Positions 25,487-33,709 of a DNA stretch of 34,702 nt are shown here, piece by piece. Below the pieces are notes generated by a model. It searched no databases and had not been told where the DNA came from. It saw nothing but the letters and a program-made list of their open reading frames with translations. Origin of the DNA: Candidatus Rariloculus versatilis (GTDB taxonomy: Bacteria; Pseudomonadota; Gammaproteobacteria; Steroidobacterales; Rariloculaceae); assembly GCA_028278665.1 (NCBI GenBank), contig JAQAJI010000033.1, positions 6,265 to 40,966 on the forward strand, given 5' to 3'. The position numbers and the translations under genes are program-made. How positions within the stretch are numbered: position 1 is the stretch's first letter; each line of letters opens with the position of its first letter.

Positions 25487-26150
25487 CGTGCCGCGCGGCA
25501 TGGGTCTGGGCGGGTCGGCGGCGATGGCCGTCGCGATCGTGCGCGCGCTCGACAGTCACTTCAAACTCGGCCTGACGGAAGCCGAAATCAATGCACTTGC
25601 GTTCGAATCGGAAAAGATCGCTCACGGCAGTCCGAGCGGACTGGACAACACGATTGCGACCTATGGCAAGCCGGTCGTTTATCGCCCCGGCGATCCGCCG
25701 CTCGTCGAGCCGTTGAATGTCGCCGAACCGATTCCGGCCGTCATCGGCATGAGCGGCGCCGAGGGACTGACTGCGACGACCGTCCGGCGCGTGCGCGAAG
25801 CCTGGCGCAAGGACAGCAAGCTCTACGAGCGCATCTTCGACGAGATCGACGCGCTGACCCTGCGCGCCGTGGAGTCCATTCAGGATCGCGATCTCGAGTT
25901 GCTCGGGGAGTTGATGAACATCAATCACGGCATGCTCAACGCGCTGCAGGTGTCCACGCCGGAGCTTGAGCAACTCGTCGAGACGGCACGCAGGCACGGC
26001 GCGCTCGGCGCGAAGCTCACGGGCGGCGGCGGCGGCGGCTCCGTGATCGCAATCTGCAGCGGTGACACCGAACCGGTTGCGAAAGCGATCAGGGCCGCGG
26101 GATTCAAGGCGTTGGCAGTCAACCTGGGGGCGGACCTCGATGGCTCGTGA
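25233..26150 (+). CDS. mvaK1: Mevalonate kinase, N-terminus short or frameshifted
   Basis: This GHMP kinase phosphorylates mevalonate. From the ATG at 25233 it has 305 residues. GEHAVVYGRHAI begins already at residue 7, then the ATP loop GMGLGGSAAMAV from 89, HGSPSGLDNTIATYG with catalytic Asp138, and motif 3 KLTGGGGGGSVIAI near 265. These identify mevalonate kinase. Normally an APGK-type strand carrying a conserved lysine precedes GEHAVVYG by a few residues. Here that strand is absent in this frame, which upstream reads without a start codon to a stop at 25143. It overlaps the reductase reading frame by 254 bases and idi by 11. Function is likely if the start region is a sequencing or programmed-shift issue, and uncertain if read literally. 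Confidence 0.85.
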   Translation: MRNSAWGEHAVVYGRHAIGAPVPMTIKALIEDCDAGIHLLIPRWGVEYELAADPRDRRSFERPAGVVLDKLGLSDRSMRIEVFPDVPRGMGLGGSAAMAVAIVRALDSHFKLGLTEAEINALAFESEKIAHGSPSGLDNTIATYGKPVVYRPGDPPLVEPLNVAEPIPAVIGMSGAEGLTATTVRRVREAWRKDSKLYERIFDEIDALTLRAVESIQDRDLELLGELMNINHGMLNALQVSTPELEQLVETARRHGALGAKLTGGGGGGSVIAICSGDTEPVAKAIRAAGFKALAVNLGADLDGS

Positions 26151-26712
26151 GCAAGTCGTCTCAAGCGACAGCGAAGAACTGATTCTCGTCGACGAGCTCG
26201 ACCGGGAGATCGGCGTCAAGGCCAAGAGCGAGTGTCACGCGGGCAACGGCATCCTTCACCGGGCGTTTTCGATTTTCGTCTTCAACGGCGCCAACGAACT
26301 TTTGCTGCAACAGCGCAGCGGACAGAAACCGCTGTGGCCGAACTACTGGTCGAATACCTGCTGCTCGCATCCTCGCCGCGGCGAATCGATGGACGAGGCC
26401 CTGTCGCGCCGGCTTTCCGAAGAACTGGGGTTCGACTGTCCGCTGCAGTACCTCTACAAGTTCAAGTATCACGCCCAATACGGCACGCTTGGTGCCGAGC
26501 ACGAGTATTGCTGGGTATACTACGGGCGCCACGACGGCAACTTCGACGTCAACGTCAATGAGGTTGCCGACTGGCGGTTCGTGGACGTGGCGGCGCTGAA
26601 CGCGGAACTCGAGCTTCACACGGACCGGTTCACGCCCTGGTTCAGGATGGAATGGGCGCACATCAGCAACAATTACCTCGACAATATCCTTGCGGGTGCG
26701 GACCCGAAATGA
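26140..26712 (+). CDS. idi: Isopentenyl-diphosphate delta-isomerase, type I
   Basis: Idi interconverts IPP and DMAPP, which a mevalonate-pathway cell needs because the pathway yields only IPP. The 190-residue protein is of the Nudix-fold type I family. LVDELDREIG lies near the N-terminus, then HRAFSIFVFN, LLLQQRSGQKPLWPNYWSNTCCSHPRRGE with the active-site cysteine at 74/75, and later GAEHEYCWVY with Glu120 and Glu122 at the metal/catalytic positions. The ATG at 26140 overlaps the kinase gene by 11 bases. The stop is 29 bases before hpnH. Confidence 0.94.
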   Translation: MAREQVVSSDSEELILVDELDREIGVKAKSECHAGNGILHRAFSIFVFNGANELLLQQRSGQKPLWPNYWSNTCCSHPRRGESMDEALSRRLSEELGFDCPLQYLYKFKYHAQYGTLGAEHEYCWVYYGRHDGNFDVNVNEVADWRFVDVAALNAELELHTDRFTPWFRMEWAHISNNYLDNILAGADPK

Positions 26713-26741
26713 CAAGCGAAACGCAGGATCAGGAATAAGAC

Positions 26742-27863
26742 ATGGGAATCCCCCTGGTACAAAAGTACCGGATCGGCCGCTACATCCTCGAGCAGAAGCT
26801 CAAGCGCAATCGCCGCTATCCGCTCGTGCTCATGCTCGAGCCGCTGTTTCAGTGCAATCTGGCCTGTGCGGGCTGCGGCAAGATCGACTACCCGGACGAC
26901 ATCCTGCGCAAACGCGTGAGTGTCGAGGACGCATTGGCCGCCGTTGACGAGTGCGGTGCACCGGTCGTGTCGATCCCGGGAGGCGAGCCGCTGATCCACA
27001 AGGAGATGCCGCAGATCGTGCAGGGCATTGTCGAGCGGAAGAAGTTCGTGTACCTGTGCACGAACGCGATACTGCTCGAACAGAAGATCGCTGACTACGA
27101 GCCCTCCCCGTATCTTACGTTCTCGATCCACCTCGACGGCAACCGCGAGCGCCATGACGAGTCGGTCTGCCGCGAGGGCGTATTCGACAAGGCCATCGAC
27201 GCGATCCGAGCGGCCCGCGAACGCGGGTTCCGGGTCACGGCCAACTGCACGCTCTATGCTGGCGAAGATCCCGAAGATGTCGCGGACTTCTTCGACTACG
27301 CGATGACGCTCGGCATCGAGGGCATCATGGTTTCGCCGGGTTACAGCTACGAACACGCACCGCGTCAGGACGTGTTCATGGGCCGGCGCAAGTCCAAGGA
27401 ACTGTTCAGGGCAATCTTCCGCCGCGGCCGTACGCGCCGCAGCAAGTGGCGCTTCAACCAGTCAAGCCTGTTCATGGATTTCCTGGCCGGCAACCAGAGC
27501 TTCCAGTGCACGCCCTGGTCGAATCCGACCTATAACGTCTTTGGCTGGCAGAAGCCGTGCTACCTGCTCGTTGACGAAGGCTATGCCGACAGTTTCCGGG
27601 AACTCATGACCACGACCGACTGGGACCGCTACGGCACGGGCATCAATCCGAAGTGCGACAACTGCATGGCGCACTGCGGCTACGAAGGCACGGCGGTCGA
27701 GCGCATGATCGCAAGCCCGTTGCATGCGCTGCGTGTGTTCCTGTTCGGCCCCGACCTCGACGGTCAAATGGCGCCGGAACTGCCGGTGCTGCACGGCGGC
27801 CAGCCGGGCGGCGTGGCGATCCCCGTCGATCACATCGGCAAGCTGGACCGCGACGAGCGTTAA
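26742..27863 (+). CDS. hpnH: Adenosyl-hopene transferase HpnH (radical SAM)
   Basis: HpnH adds an adenosyl group to hopanoid (diploptene), the first step toward extended bacteriohopanepolyols. The 373-residue radical SAM protein has its [4Fe-4S] cysteines at 38, 42 and 45 (CNLACAGC). Family-specific features are the N-terminal YRIGRYILEQKLKRNRRYPLVLMLEPLFQCNL, then SIPGGEPLIH, FSIHLDGNRERHD, a distinctive SPGYSYEHAPRQDVF, and C-terminal cysteines in FQCTPWSNPTYNVFGWQKPCYLL and CDNCMAHCGYEG. AGGA precedes the ATG. It is strong evidence that the operon makes hopanoids rather than carotenoids. Confidence 0.95.
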   Translation: MGIPLVQKYRIGRYILEQKLKRNRRYPLVLMLEPLFQCNLACAGCGKIDYPDDILRKRVSVEDALAAVDECGAPVVSIPGGEPLIHKEMPQIVQGIVERKKFVYLCTNAILLEQKIADYEPSPYLTFSIHLDGNRERHDESVCREGVFDKAIDAIRAARERGFRVTANCTLYAGEDPEDVADFFDYAMTLGIEGIMVSPGYSYEHAPRQDVFMGRRKSKELFRAIFRRGRTRRSKWRFNQSSLFMDFLAGNQSFQCTPWSNPTYNVFGWQKPCYLLVDEGYADSFRELMTTTDWDRYGTGINPKCDNCMAHCGYEGTAVERMIASPLHALRVFLFGPDLDGQMAPELPVLHGGQPGGVAIPVDHIGKLDRDER

Positions 27864-27939
27864 GAGCCTCTGCCGCCGCATGCGACTCCGGGTTCCGCCG
27901 CGGCCTGCCGGCGCGCCACGCGCGCTACCTGGAAGGACC

Positions 27940-28590
27940 GTGCCTACCAATCCTCTCGCCGCTGGCCCCGCAGCCCGCGCGGCCCACATGCTCGCCGCGG
28001 GCATGCTGCTCGCCGTCTCGTTCATTGCGGCCGGCGCGTCCGCCCAGGTGTCCGACGCCGACGCTCGTGCGGCCGAGGCGGTCGTCGCACGCCTGCATCG
28101 CGGACTCGTCGAGGTATTGGCGAGAGAGCCTGACGCGAGCCTCGACACTCGTTTCGAACGGCTGCGCCCGCTCATCGCGCGGACCCATGACCTCCCCTAT
28201 ATCGCCGAGCTTGCGATCCGCCGCCAATGGCGGGATCTCGCGGCCGCGGATCGCGAGCGCTTCGCAGCCGCGTTCGAGCGGCTCAGCGTCATGACCTATG
28301 CGAGCCGGTTCTCCGCCGTCGATGCGAACGCATTCACGATCCTCGGCAGCGCCGAAGCAGGCTCGCGGAGGATCGAGGTCAACGCCGCGATCGCACGGAG
28401 CGGCGGCGGCGACATCACGCTCGACTACACGCTGCAGGAGCGCGACGGCGCCTGGATGATCGTCAACGTCCTCGCAGACGGGGTCAGCGACCTGGCGCTC
28501 AAGCGGGCGGAATACCGGCGCATCCTGGACGACGGCACGCTCGACGACCTGATCGACCACCTGGCCGACCAGGCCGACGAACTCAGGTAA
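27940..28590 (+). CDS. hpnM: Hopanoid-associated MlaC/Ttg2D-family protein HpnM
   Basis: This 216-residue periplasmic protein of the MlaC/toluene-tolerance family is frequently encoded with HpnN and is thought to bind or ferry hopanoid lipid between membranes. A hydrophobic export signal (MLAAGMLLAVSFIAAGASAQ) ends near residue 36. The mature part shows ARTHDLPYIAELAIRRQWRDLAAADRERFAAAFERL, YASRF, and the beta strands ITLDYTLQERDGAWMIVNVLADGVSDLALKR. I take the GTG at 27940 because GGAAGGA lies just upstream. ATG at 27880 or 27988 are alternatives. The gene ends 32 bases before the convergent HMG-CoA synthase stop. Confidence 0.85.
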   Translation: MPTNPLAAGPAARAAHMLAAGMLLAVSFIAAGASAQVSDADARAAEAVVARLHRGLVEVLAREPDASLDTRFERLRPLIARTHDLPYIAELAIRRQWRDLAAADRERFAAAFERLSVMTYASRFSAVDANAFTILGSAEAGSRRIEVNAAIARSGGGDITLDYTLQERDGAWMIVNVLADGVSDLALKRAEYRRILDDGTLDDLIDHLADQADELR

Positions 28591-28622
28591 CGGCCCGCAG
28601 CGTTGCCGTGCGCCCTGGCGAG

Positions 28623-30083
28623 CTAGCGGACGAAGCGGTAGTACTCGATGCCTTCGTCGCTGAAGTTCGGGTTCGTGTCGCTGCCGACGGAGTCGACGAC
28701 GAAACCGCTCCGCGGCGCGTCGAGACCCGCGGCGTCGCCGGTGTCGTGCAGCGATTCATACTGGGCGCGGTGCAGATCCTGGTAGCTGCCAAGCGCAGCG
28801 CCGAAACCGATCTTCGAGGCGGCCTCGGCCCAGTCGTCGCACACCGTCATGGGCAGGGCTTCGGCCGCGTCTCCACTGCCGTAGCCGACGGCGAGCACGT
28901 TGCGTCCGGCCAGTTCGAGTTCGCGATCGAGGGCGTCTTCCATTCCGGCCGCAAGCCACGCCGGCAACGCCGCACAATAGATGTTGCCGACTTCCTTCAT
29001 CGCTTCGGCGCCGAGCGACATCTTCGACCTGACGACGTCGAAGTCCGGTGCCGAACGAAACTCGCGCAGCACGCGCATGCTGAGCGGATACGCGTCCGCA
29101 TCGATATTGTCGTCCTTGACCAGTTGCAGGACGTCAGGCCGTGAATTCATCTCCGCGATGAGGTCCTCGACACCGAATTCCATGCCCCGGCAGAGCCGCT
29201 CGAGCGCCGTGCGACCCGCATCGCCATCGCGGCCGAGCGCGAACAGCCAGCCCATCGCGAACGACGATTCGGGCATCCGGTGATAGGGCCGGTGCATGAA
29301 CACGGCCGCGAGTTCGCGATAGTACTGCGCCGGTTCCGAACCCATGCGCTGCACCATGTCGTCGAGCGCGTGCAGCGTTTCGTCGAGGTAGCACGTGGTG
29401 GAGTACTTGCCGTTATAAACCGGCAGGTCCTGAAAGTGGCAGTTCAGCGTGCCGCGAATGATGTTGCGCAGCACCGGCTTTCGAAAGTCGACGGCCCGGT
29501 ACGACGACGCGCTGCCGATGTGAGCGAGATCGACGGACAGGATCCTGGGATCGCGCTCGACGAGCATCGCGACCGCGCCCGCGCCCTGCGTCGGCTCGCC
29601 GGAACTGCCCCGCGCATATTCGGCGATATCGGCGCTGACGACGATCGCGCAGCGGTCCTGGGGTTCGAGTGCGAGGTACCTCGCCGCGTACTTGAGTGCA
29701 TAGACCCCGCCAAGGCAGGCATGCTTGACCTCCGGCACCTCGCAGTTGCGGTTGATCGCGGCACTTGCGCGCCCTTGGAGCGCTTCGTCGACCATGCCCT
29801 TGACGATGACCGCGCCAGCGGAGTTATCGGTGCTCGATTCTGTGCCGAGGCCCAGAAAGCCGACGCGACCGGGGTCGATATCGTACCGCTCGATGAGCCG
29901 CATGACGGCGGTGGCCGCGATCGTGTAGACGCTTTGATCCGGGCCGCGCATGCGAAAACTGTGGCCTATGACAGCCCGCGTCTTGTCCCAGGGAGAGTCG
30001 GTCCAGTCGCACCATGAACGCAGGTCGACCCGGTACGGCGGTACGTAGACTGCGAATCCACTGATACCGACCGGAGGCCTCAT
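28623..30083 (-). CDS. mvaS: Hydroxymethylglutaryl-CoA synthase
   Basis: This enzyme condenses acetyl-CoA with acetoacetyl-CoA to HMG-CoA, the entry of the mevalonate pathway. It has a thiolase fold and 486 residues, about 90 longer than most bacterial forms. The extra length lies mostly in the second half, between the SGEPTQGAGA and YGSGDAAEA regions. The catalytic triad is readable: Glu82 in GTESSTDNSAG, Cys123 in EVKHACLGG, and His264 in VFMHRPYHRMPE. SGEPTQGAGAVAM (from 161) and YNGKYSTTCYLD are also characteristic. The ATG at 30083 has GGGGAG upstream. It is the only mevalonate gene on the minus strand, so it is separately promoted. Confidence 0.93.
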   Translation of the reverse strand: MRPPVGISGFAVYVPPYRVDLRSWCDWTDSPWDKTRAVIGHSFRMRGPDQSVYTIAATAVMRLIERYDIDPGRVGFLGLGTESSTDNSAGAVIVKGMVDEALQGRASAAINRNCEVPEVKHACLGGVYALKYAARYLALEPQDRCAIVVSADIAEYARGSSGEPTQGAGAVAMLVERDPRILSVDLAHIGSASSYRAVDFRKPVLRNIIRGTLNCHFQDLPVYNGKYSTTCYLDETLHALDDMVQRMGSEPAQYYRELAAVFMHRPYHRMPESSFAMGWLFALGRDGDAGRTALERLCRGMEFGVEDLIAEMNSRPDVLQLVKDDNIDADAYPLSMRVLREFRSAPDFDVVRSKMSLGAEAMKEVGNIYCAALPAWLAAGMEDALDRELELAGRNVLAVGYGSGDAAEALPMTVCDDWAEAASKIGFGAALGSYQDLHRAQYESLHDTGDAAGLDAPRSGFVVDSVGSDTNPNFSDEGIEYYRFVR

Positions 30084-30165
30084 GGCTGTAACTCCCCGTT
30101 TCGCGCGATGGCCGCATCTGTGCTTGCGCGGCCCAGTCTGTTGCCGTTGGGCGGCACCGTCTGCG

Positions 30166-30171
30166 ATTATA
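30166..30171 (-). promoter_or_regulatory. Consensus -10 box for HMG-CoA synthase gene
   Basis: On the minus strand this hexamer reads TATAAT, a perfect sigma-70 -10 element in an otherwise GC-rich gap, about 80 bases ahead of the HMG-CoA synthase start. No good -35 hexamer was found 16-18 bases upstream, so strength is uncertain. On the plus strand the same patch can serve as GATTAT at 30165-30170, with TTGCCG at 30141-30146 (18-base spacing), for the divergent binding-protein gene. Confidence 0.45.
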
Positions 30172-30309
30172 TGCCAAAGACTCCAAGAGCTGCTCCGGGG
30201 GACTCAATGAGCTGCAACCTCGGCCGGGGCCGAACATGGAAGCGACATGCGACACGGCTCGAGCCGTGTTTCACCTGCGCCGCCAGGCACGAAAATCGGT
30301 GGCGATCAA

Positions 30310-31578
30310 ATGATGCGTGACAGGCGTTCCCTGATCTCAGCCGGCATCGCCGGGGGGCTCACCTGGCCCTGGCTCAGAACGCTGGCCGAAACTGCGGATT
30401 CCGGCATTACGGACACCGAAGTGACTCTCGGGATGTCCGCGGCCTTCTCCGGCCCCTCCAGAGGTCTGGGGATCGAGCTTTACCGCGGCGCCTCCGCGTA
30501 CTTCGACGACGTCAACTACAACGGCGGAATTTCCGGGCGCCGCATCAGCCTGAAGATCTACGACGACGGTTACCAGCCCGACGCGTCCGTCAACAACACG
30601 ATGCAGCTCATGCTGGAAGACCGCGTCTTCCTGCTGTTCGGCTATGTCGGCACACCGACCGTGACGCGCGTCTTGCCGCTGCTCAAGAAATTCCAGGATC
30701 AGAGCGTTTTCCTCTTCTTCCCGTTCACCGGAGCGCAGCCGCAGCGCGAACCGCCCTACGGGGACTTCGCGTTCAACCTGCGTGCGTCCTATCTGCAGGA
30801 AACCGCCGGGCTCGTGGACAATTTCGTGCGTATAGGACGCCGCCGCATCGCCGTGTTCTATCAGGCCGACGCCTATGGGCGCAGCGGCTGGGTCGGCGTC
30901 AGAACGGCGCTCGCGCGGCACGGCGAGAGGATTGCCGGAGAAGCGACGTATAGCCGCGGCACCCAGTTCACCGCGACGCTCCGACCGCAGGTGGAAATCC
31001 TGCAGGCGGTGCAACCGGATGCGGTCATCTGTGTCGGCGCTTACGCTGCGTGCGCGGCATTCGCCAGGGACGCCGTGGATCTTGGGCTTGAGGTACCGAT
31101 CGCCAACGTATCGTTTGTCGGCAGCGAGAATCTGCTCGCATTGCTGACTGAAGGCCGCGATCGCGCCGATTCGGAGCGCTACACGCGGTTGCTCGTCAAC
31201 TCGCAGGTCGTTCCGAGTTACGAGGACACGTCAATACCTGCAGTCCTCGAATACCGGGAATTCATGCAGCGCTACAATCCGGCCGTTCCGGCGGAACTCG
31301 TCACGGAGTCGTATACGCCGTTCGATCACAGTTTCGTGAGTCTTGAAGGGTTTCTCGACGCGAAGCTCATGGTGGAGATACTGCGCCGACTCGGCGACGA
31401 GCCGGCGCGCGCCGACCTCGAGCAGGCCGTATTCAGCCTCGAGGACTTCGACCTGGGCTTGAGCGAACGTGTTTCGTTCGCCGATGGGCGCCGCCAGGGG
31501 CTGCAGCAGGTCTTCTACACGGTGGTCGACGGCGATCGCTTCGTCACGCTGAACGACTGGGACGAGCGGTTCTCCTGA
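30310..31578 (+). CDS. ABC-type substrate-binding protein, branched-chain amino-acid (LivK-like) family
   Basis: This ~422-residue periplasmic binding protein is of the Peripla_BP_6 type. The leader DRRSLISAGIAGGLTWPWL has two arginines and looks Tat-like. The mature protein begins ITDTEVTLGMSAAFSGPSRGLGIELYRGA, the standard opening of this family, and continues with YDDGYQPDASV, LFGYVGTPT, DAYGRSGWVG and VSFVGSENL. The ligand could be an amino acid, amide or other small molecule. No ABC permease or ATPase gene is nearby. Instead its stop overlaps, as TGATG, the start of a membrane Cache-HAMP protein, which suggests a sensory rather than a transport role. ATG at 30247 or 30313 are alternative starts. 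Confidence 0.85.
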   Translation: MMRDRRSLISAGIAGGLTWPWLRTLAETADSGITDTEVTLGMSAAFSGPSRGLGIELYRGASAYFDDVNYNGGISGRRISLKIYDDGYQPDASVNNTMQLMLEDRVFLLFGYVGTPTVTRVLPLLKKFQDQSVFLFFPFTGAQPQREPPYGDFAFNLRASYLQETAGLVDNFVRIGRRRIAVFYQADAYGRSGWVGVRTALARHGERIAGEATYSRGTQFTATLRPQVEILQAVQPDAVICVGAYAACAAFARDAVDLGLEVPIANVSFVGSENLLALLTEGRDRADSERYTRLLVNSQVVPSYEDTSIPAVLEYREFMQRYNPAVPAELVTESYTPFDHSFVSLEGFLDAKLMVEILRRLGDEPARADLEQAVFSLEDFDLGLSERVSFADGRRQGLQQVFYTVVDGDRFVTLNDWDERFS

Positions 31579-32321
31579 TGCAGGTCATCAAGGTCCAGAA
31601 ACTCTTCCAGAAGACGCTATTCGGCGTCTTCGCGCTATTCGGCTTCATCGGGGTCTCGACGTCGATATTGCTGATCTACACCGTCGACTCCTATCTCACC
31701 GAGGAATACGAAACCAACAGCGCGGGAATCGCCCAGAGCATTGCCGATTCGAGCGTCGACATCCTGCTCAATCGCGACCTCTCCGCACTGCAGTCGCTGA
31801 TCGACCAGTTCGTCGAGATTCAGGGCATCAGCTACGTCTACATCACCGACGAAACCGGGGAGTTTCTTGCCCATACATTCGTGCCGGGCGTCCCCGACCA
31901 GATTCGCAATTCCGAACCAGCCACCAACTCGACGATACAACGCCAGTTGCCGGGGATGGGGGACTTCGTCGAGGTCAGCCGCCCGATCCTGGCCGGCGTC
32001 CCCGGCGACGTTCACGTCGCCATGGACACCGGGAACATCGCGCTGCACGTGCAGCGCGCGATCGGCCGCCAGGTCTACCTGATCTCCATCGTGTTCGTCG
32101 TGGGTGTTTTGGCCGCGGTCTGGCTGGTCAGTCTCGCCTCCCGGCCGATCGGCGAGGCACTCACGTACGCGGTCGCACTGGCACGCGGCGAAGAGGAACA
32201 GGCAGCGCCCGTCGCAGGGATACTTGCCCGCAAGGACGAAGCCGGTCAGCTCGCGCGGCTGTTCCTGCACTTTTACCGCCACCGGGCGCCATCCACGCCC
32301 TCGACGGACGGCACGGCCTGA
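31578..32321 (+). CDS. Membrane Cache-HAMP protein without output domain
   Basis: This is a 247-residue membrane protein. A first transmembrane helix spans about 13-36. A periplasmic domain of ~125 residues follows, with a Cache/PAS-like core (ISYVYITDETGEFLAHTFVPG, then DFVEVSRPILAG, GDVHVAMD). A second helix spans about 166-187. A HAMP-like linker comes next (SRPIGEALTYAVALARG, then RKDEAGQLARLF). The protein stops about 20 residues after that. No kinase, cyclase, phosphatase or methyl-accepting domain follows, and the next gene starts only 20 bases later. The start codon overlaps the stop of the binding-protein gene, so the two are almost certainly co-translated. I infer a receptor or adaptor that works with a separate output protein. 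The specific function is unknown. Confidence 0.75.
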   Translation: MQVIKVQKLFQKTLFGVFALFGFIGVSTSILLIYTVDSYLTEEYETNSAGIAQSIADSSVDILLNRDLSALQSLIDQFVEIQGISYVYITDETGEFLAHTFVPGVPDQIRNSEPATNSTIQRQLPGMGDFVEVSRPILAGVPGDVHVAMDTGNIALHVQRAIGRQVYLISIVFVVGVLAAVWLVSLASRPIGEALTYAVALARGEEEQAAPVAGILARKDEAGQLARLFLHFYRHRAPSTPSTDGTA

Positions 32322-32341
32322 CAGCCGCCCTCGCAAACTCC

Positions 32342-33658
32342 ATGCCCGCCAGGCGTCACATGCCCCGAATGGTCATCCTGTTGTCCTGCGTGGCGCTGCA
32401 GGTCTGTCTCGGCACGGTATACGCGTGGAGCTTCTTTCAGACCATGCTCGTCAGGCAGTTGGGCTGGACGTTCGTGGAAACTGCCGTACCCTTCAGCCTC
32501 GCGATCTTCTCGATCGGCGCCGCCGCGGCCTGGGCAGGTACCGCCTTGCCGCGGCTCGGGCCGCGCAAGCTGGCCCTGGCGGGAAGCCTGCTGTTCTGTT
32601 GCGGCTATTTCATTGCGAGTCTGGCGCTCGCGATCGACCAGCGCATGCTGTTTTATGTCGGCTACGGCGTGATCGGCGGAGCCGGTATCGGGCTCGGCTA
32701 CGTCACCCCGGTCGCAACGGTTGCGAAGTGGTTTCCGGACCGCAAGGGACTCGCCACGGGAACGGTGGTCATGGGCTTCGGCATTGGCGCGCTGTTGCTG
32801 AGCAAGCTGCTGGCACCGGTCCTCGTCGTCTACAGCGACGGCGACTTGCCAATGGTCTTTCTGGGACTCGGGGCGATATTCCTGGTCATCCTGCTGCCGG
32901 TCAGCCTGTTGTTGTCCGATCCCGCCGAGGAAGCGATCGCCCTCGCGGCAACCGGAACCCCGACCCACGAAGCGGACAACGCCGGCGTCACGGCGCGCGA
33001 GTGCCTCATGACTCCGCAGTTTTTCTGCATGTGGATCGTTTTCTTCTGCAATATCGCGGCTGGCATCTCGGTCATCAGCTTCCAGTCACCGCTGCTTCAG
33101 GATGTCTGGGGACTCGCAGACCCCCTGATTGAGCCGGAGACGCTGGCGGCTTACGGCGCAACGCTGATTGCCGTCAGTTCCGTGTGCAACGGTGTCGGCC
33201 GACTGCTCTGGGGCCTGCTCTCTGACCGCCTGGGCCGCACGGCAGTGTTTCGAATCCTGCTTGGCAGCCAGATGGTGGTGTTCGGCGTGCTCATGACCGA
33301 ACAAAACCCGTGGGTGTTCTCCGTCCTGGTCTGCTACGTGCTGCTGTGTTTCGGCGGCGGATTCGCCACGATGCCGTCGTTCATCGTGGATGTCTTCGGC
33401 AACCGGCGCATGTCGACGCTCTACGGCGCAATTCTCACCGCCTGGGCCGCGGCCGGCATCATCGGACCGCTGTATGTCGGCTATCTCAAGGACCAGTATC
33501 CGGATCGGGCCGTGACCTACTGTTTCCTGATCGGCATTTTCATGCTCGGGGCGGGCTATATCTTCACGTACCTGCTGAACGACGATCGCGTCGTGATCAG
33601 GCGGCCGACGGTAGAAGGTACACTTCGCTACTTCAATATTCCGGCGCAAAGGACATGA
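32342..33658 (+). CDS. MFS transporter, oxalate/formate antiporter (OFA) family
   Basis: This 438-residue inner-membrane transporter has about twelve hydrophobic segments. OFA landmarks are the opening CLGTVYAWSFFQTML and, in the first half, GGAGIGLGYVTPVATVAKWFPDRKGLATG. In the second half come GVGRLLWGLLSDRLGR and FGNRRMSTLYGAILTAWAAAG. Known relatives exchange oxalate and formate or move other small mono- and dicarboxylates, and the substrate here cannot be told. ATG at 32360 or 32369 are possible later starts. It lies 20 bases after the Cache-HAMP gene and 51 before the porin gene, so the four genes from 30310 look like one unit for sensing and taking up a small carboxylate or amino-acid-like compound. 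Confidence 0.87.
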   Translation: MPARRHMPRMVILLSCVALQVCLGTVYAWSFFQTMLVRQLGWTFVETAVPFSLAIFSIGAAAAWAGTALPRLGPRKLALAGSLLFCCGYFIASLALAIDQRMLFYVGYGVIGGAGIGLGYVTPVATVAKWFPDRKGLATGTVVMGFGIGALLLSKLLAPVLVVYSDGDLPMVFLGLGAIFLVILLPVSLLLSDPAEEAIALAATGTPTHEADNAGVTARECLMTPQFFCMWIVFFCNIAAGISVISFQSPLLQDVWGLADPLIEPETLAAYGATLIAVSSVCNGVGRLLWGLLSDRLGRTAVFRILLGSQMVVFGVLMTEQNPWVFSVLVCYVLLCFGGGFATMPSFIVDVFGNRRMSTLYGAILTAWAAAGIIGPLYVGYLKDQYPDRAVTYCFLIGIFMLGAGYIFTYLLNDDRVVIRRPTVEGTLRYFNIPAQRT

Positions 33659-33709
33659 GCGATGTGTCTCGCAGACTGTGAACCGGGACCAGCGGCAGGA
33701 GCGACAAGG

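Noticed and set aside
33655-33681. Eight-codon frame ATG...TGA overlapping the MFS stop
   Set aside because: Too short and without a ribosome-binding site of its own; most likely just the bases between the transporter and the porin gene.
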